A stretch of DNA of 63,487 bases from JBGSYJ01 sp041748075 (GTDB lineage Bacteria > Acidobacteriota > Thermoanaerobaculia > Gp7-AA8). The stretch lies in contig JBGTDX010000109.1 of the NCBI GenBank assembly GCA_041748075.1, positions 1 through 63,487 of the forward strand, given 5' to 3'. Position numbers and translations under genes: made by a program. Each line of letters begins with the position of its first letter. Position 1 is the stretch's first letter. This document shows, in pieces, positions 61,487 through 63,487 of the stretch. The notes under the pieces were generated by a model. It was not told the DNA's origin. It saw only the letters and a list, made by a program, of their open reading frames with translations, and searched no databases.

Positions 61487-62977
61487 TCAGCGCTTCAACG
61501 CTGCGAGCATGATGTGGAAAATGACGTTCTGCTCCTGAACGCCTCGCACCATGTGCGCCGACGGCCCGGCAGCGTAGATGGCGACATCCTCACCAGCGTG
61601 CGTCTCGCTTCCAAGCGGCACGGTCGCTTCCTGCAGGAAGTCGGGGGCCGTCGTGTCGACGTCCGTGAGGTCGATGCGTTTACCCCTGGCGCCGGGGCCA
61701 TTCGCGTAGCCGAGGGTCGTGTAAGGGAAGCCGTCGCGAGCTTTGGCGAGCTCGCCGGTGGGCGCGCCGTCACGCCCCGTCGCAGGAACCTTTCCGTTGA
61801 TCGGCGTTCCGCGTGGAGGATAACCGGCGAGCGTCATCACATGGCTGTGATCCGCCGTCACGATCACCAGTGTTTCGTCGAGATTGATCGTTTCGAGCGT
61901 GGCCGCAACCGCGCGCGAGAGCTCGATCGTGTCGGTCAGGGCGCGATGCGCGTTTCCGTCGTGATGCGCATGGTCGATTCGCCCCGCCTCGACCATCAGG
62001 AAATACCCCTTCGGATTCTTCTCCAGGATCTGAATCGCCTTGAGAGTCATTTCGGTCAGCGATGGTTCGCCATCCGGCTGGAGCGCGCGGTCGTGCTCAT
62101 ACTGCATGTGCGAGTCGTTGAACAATCCGAGCAGATGATCGGTCGACGCGGCGTCGACTGCCGCAAGATCTGCTCTGCTCTCGACAAACCTCGCGCGTTG
62201 GAACTTCGCAAGCCATTCCGCAGTCAGATCACGTCCATCCGTTCGGTTGCCCTGTCTCGAGGTAGGAAGAAAGTGCCGCCTGCCTCCACCGAGTGCGACC
62301 TCGAGACCGTCGCCGAACGGGAACTCAATCAACTGTCGCGCGATGTCGGGAAACCCTCCGTCGCGAGCCTCGGGGCTCAGATCCGAGTCGTCCTCCCAGT
62401 CGCGCGATGGCGAGTGCGCGTAGCAGGCAGCAGACGTGGCATGCGTGATGCGCGCCGTCGAAACGACTCCTGTCGACATTCCCCATGTCTCAGCCATCTC
62501 GACGATCGTCATCAGGCGGCTGGACTCGGGCACCGGCCACGAACGTGGAACGACGCTCTCATCGAGCGAGAGAACCCGCGAGCGCGTCTTCACTCCCGTC
62601 ACCATCGCCGTCATCGCGCCGGCGGAATCCGCAACCTGCATGTTCGTGGTGTAGGTCTTCGACAGCGCGAGGTGCGGCAGCGTCTCGAAGCTGAGCAGAT
62701 GCTCCTCTCCCGAGCCGCCCCTCCGCTGCCCTTCGAGAATTCGCGCCGCCGTCACGGTGGAGACGCCCATGCCGTCACCGATGAAAAGAATCACGTTCCT
62801 TGCCGGCTGAGCTTCGAAATCCTGTACAGCCTTCCGGCCTGAAACGAACCAGCGGTTGTTGCTTTGCAGCGCCGCGTCGATTGCCGGGTCGTTGAGCCGG
62901 ACGCGGGGGGTTCCGGACGTGCAGGCAGAGAGGGCAACGATCGACAGCAGAATGGCGAGTGATCTGTTCTTTTTCAG
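61487..62977 (-). CDS. phoA: PhoA-family alkaline phosphatase, lipoprotein (probable CTG start)
   Basis: A 496-residue secreted phosphatase. The metal ligand and nucleophile motifs are clear: ILFIGDGMG (Asp68) and QVADSAGAMTAMVTG (Ser118), with GRIDHAHHDGN, TADHSH and SETHAGEDVAIYA later. A GTG at 62794 would cut off the signal peptide. Reading upstream in frame gives a lipoprotein signal (KKNRSLAILLSIVALSAC) with no ATG, GTG or TTG before the preceding stop; a CTG at 62977 has GGAG at 7-bp spacing and is the likely start. A lone TGTAAAG at 63052 could be a Pho half-site. Confidence 0.9.
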   Translation of the reverse strand: MKKNRSLAILLSIVALSACTSGTPRVRLNDPAIDAALQSNNRWFVSGRKAVQDFEAQPARNVILFIGDGMGVSTVTAARILEGQRRGGSGEEHLLSFETLPHLALSKTYTTNMQVADSAGAMTAMVTGVKTRSRVLSLDESVVPRSWPVPESSRLMTIVEMAETWGMSTGVVSTARITHATSAACYAHSPSRDWEDDSDLSPEARDGGFPDIARQLIEFPFGDGLEVALGGGRRHFLPTSRQGNRTDGRDLTAEWLAKFQRARFVESRADLAAVDAASTDHLLGLFNDSHMQYEHDRALQPDGEPSLTEMTLKAIQILEKNPKGYFLMVEAGRIDHAHHDGNAHRALTDTIELSRAVAATLETINLDETLVIVTADHSHVMTLAGYPPRGTPINGKVPATGRDGAPTGELAKARDGFPYTTLGYANGPGARGKRIDLTDVDTTAPDFLQEATVPLGSETHAGEDVAIYAAGPSAHMVRGVQEQNVIFHIMLAALKR

Positions 62978-63207
62978 GAGCGGTCTCCGAGATGCGAAAT
63001 GAACTCAGAAAGAATCCTATCCGAACACGCATCAAGTCTCTGCGCGATTCCTGTAAAGAGCACGCGACGACGGGAAGCGAAAGACCGTCGCGGGGCAACC
63101 TCTCCCTCCCCCCGGCCGGGATTGTGCTCACTGCGACGGCGTGATTTCGGGGAGGGTGGCGGGCGGCATCTGCGCAGACGTCGAGGACTTGCGAGATCGT
63201 TGCGTAA

Positions 63208-63487
63208 TCACCTCACGGACATCTCGGCACCGCTTCGAAGCAGTGCCTCGAGACCGAAGTACCGTTTCCTGAACCTCAAGGCGACGTTGACCAGCGCGAT
63301 CAGCACCGGAACCTCGACGAGCGGTCCGATGACGGTCGCGAACGCCACATCGGAGGAGATCCCGAAGACGGCGATTGCGACGGCGATCGCGAGCTCGAAG
63401 TTGTTACCCGAGGCGGTGAAGGCGAGGGTCGTCGACCGGCTGTAGTCGGCGCCGAGCTTCCAGGCCATGAAGAAGCTGATGAGGAAC
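63208..63487 (-). CDS. Acr3-family arsenite efflux permease, C-terminal part (runs off right edge)
   Basis: Ninety-three C-terminal residues of an Acr3-type transporter are visible; the start lies beyond the window. The diagnostic stretch LAFTASGNNFELAIAVAIAV and the block VIGPLVEVPVLIALVNVAL match the last helices of Acr3. It exports arsenite across the inner membrane. The 230 bp between its end and phoA hold no gene I can support. Arsenate enters through phosphate transporters, so proximity to a Pho island may be meaningful, though the rest of the ars locus is not in view. Confidence 0.88.
   Translation of the reverse strand, partial: FLISFFMAWKLGADYSRSTTLAFTASGNNFELAIAVAIAVFGISSDVAFATVIGPLVEVPVLIALVNVALRFRKRYFGLEALLRSGAEMSVR

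Noticed and set aside
61010..62842. Plus-strand frame of 610 codons over the phosphatase region
   Set aside because: Apart from the short DUF559 remnant it is antisense to phoA, and its Arg/His/Asp-rich product has no motif.
63052..63058. Pho half-site TGTAAAG upstream of phoA
   Set aside because: There is no second unit at 11 bp on either side, so a single 7-bp match is not enough to call a Pho box.
62775..63131. Minus-strand frame of 118 codons upstream of phoA
   Set aside because: It is a shifted frame over the phoA signal peptide region; the phoA frame gives a clear lipoprotein signal instead.

Overview
This window is high-GC bacterial chromosomal DNA, densely coding on both strands. 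The gene content points to a Gram-negative outer-membrane bacterium: a TonB-dependent receptor, OprO/P-like porin, outer-membrane barrel proteins, many Sec or lipoprotein signals, and Mpl murein recycling. The mixture fits an Acidobacteriota-like genome best (Thermoanaerobaculia/Vicinamibacteria style): PASTA-less Ser/Thr kinases with a GGMGEVY loop, S46 and WD40-type S9 peptidases, a carboxypeptidase-regulatory TonB receptor, a GreA with a long N-terminal extension, and an rpmE-DUF1385-prfA cluster. This is inference from gene style; no rRNA or tRNA was seen to confirm it.

Layout. 0-13 kb: Ser/Thr kinase (cut by the left edge), dynamin-like GTPase plus metallopeptidase, an RsbW-like kinase with a STAS partner, lepA, HIBADH-family dehydrogenase, HerA-like ATPase and a DUF4236/TerB-like membrane protein. 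13-26 kb: DHA2 transporter, S46 peptidase, zinc-ribbon Ser/Thr kinase, rsmE, S9 peptidase, pepQ, glycosyltransferase, PilZ and a second STAS protein. 26-40 kb: a 1034-residue metallopeptidase/propeller/barrel protein, ferredoxin, PH/SHOCT protein, long GreA, mpl, DUF1573 protein, O-methyltransferase, prfA, DUF1385, rpmE and a decayed nucleotidyltransferase module. 40-63 kb: a large phosphate island, then a second nucleotidyltransferase module, alkaline phosphatase and the end of an Acr3 arsenite exporter.

The phosphate island is the functional centre. pstS-pstC-pstA-pstB-phoU-phoB-phoR run on the minus strand. Diverging from pstS is ppk, followed by a Lys-rich protein that overlaps its stop codon. 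Convergent to these are sixA, ppx, an OprO/P-like porin, a CHRD protein, a right-handed beta-helix protein and a TonB receptor, with a divergent CHAD (polyphosphate-binding) protein beyond. Direct repeats of CTTTACA at exactly 11-bp spacing lie upstream of pstS, the porin (four half-sites) and between the TonB receptor and CHAD gene. I read these as Pho boxes that tie the receptor/beta-helix/CHRD/porin set into the Pho regulon as a candidate uptake system for a phosphorus compound.

The second striking feature is a class of intergenic elements built from exactly 7-bp tandem units, usually as two complementary arms around a GC-rich core. There are seven loci using five different heptamer words, several starting or ending within a few bases of a stop codon. 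They resemble in principle the heptameric STRR repeats described in cyanobacteria, but the two-arm arrangement here looks distinct.
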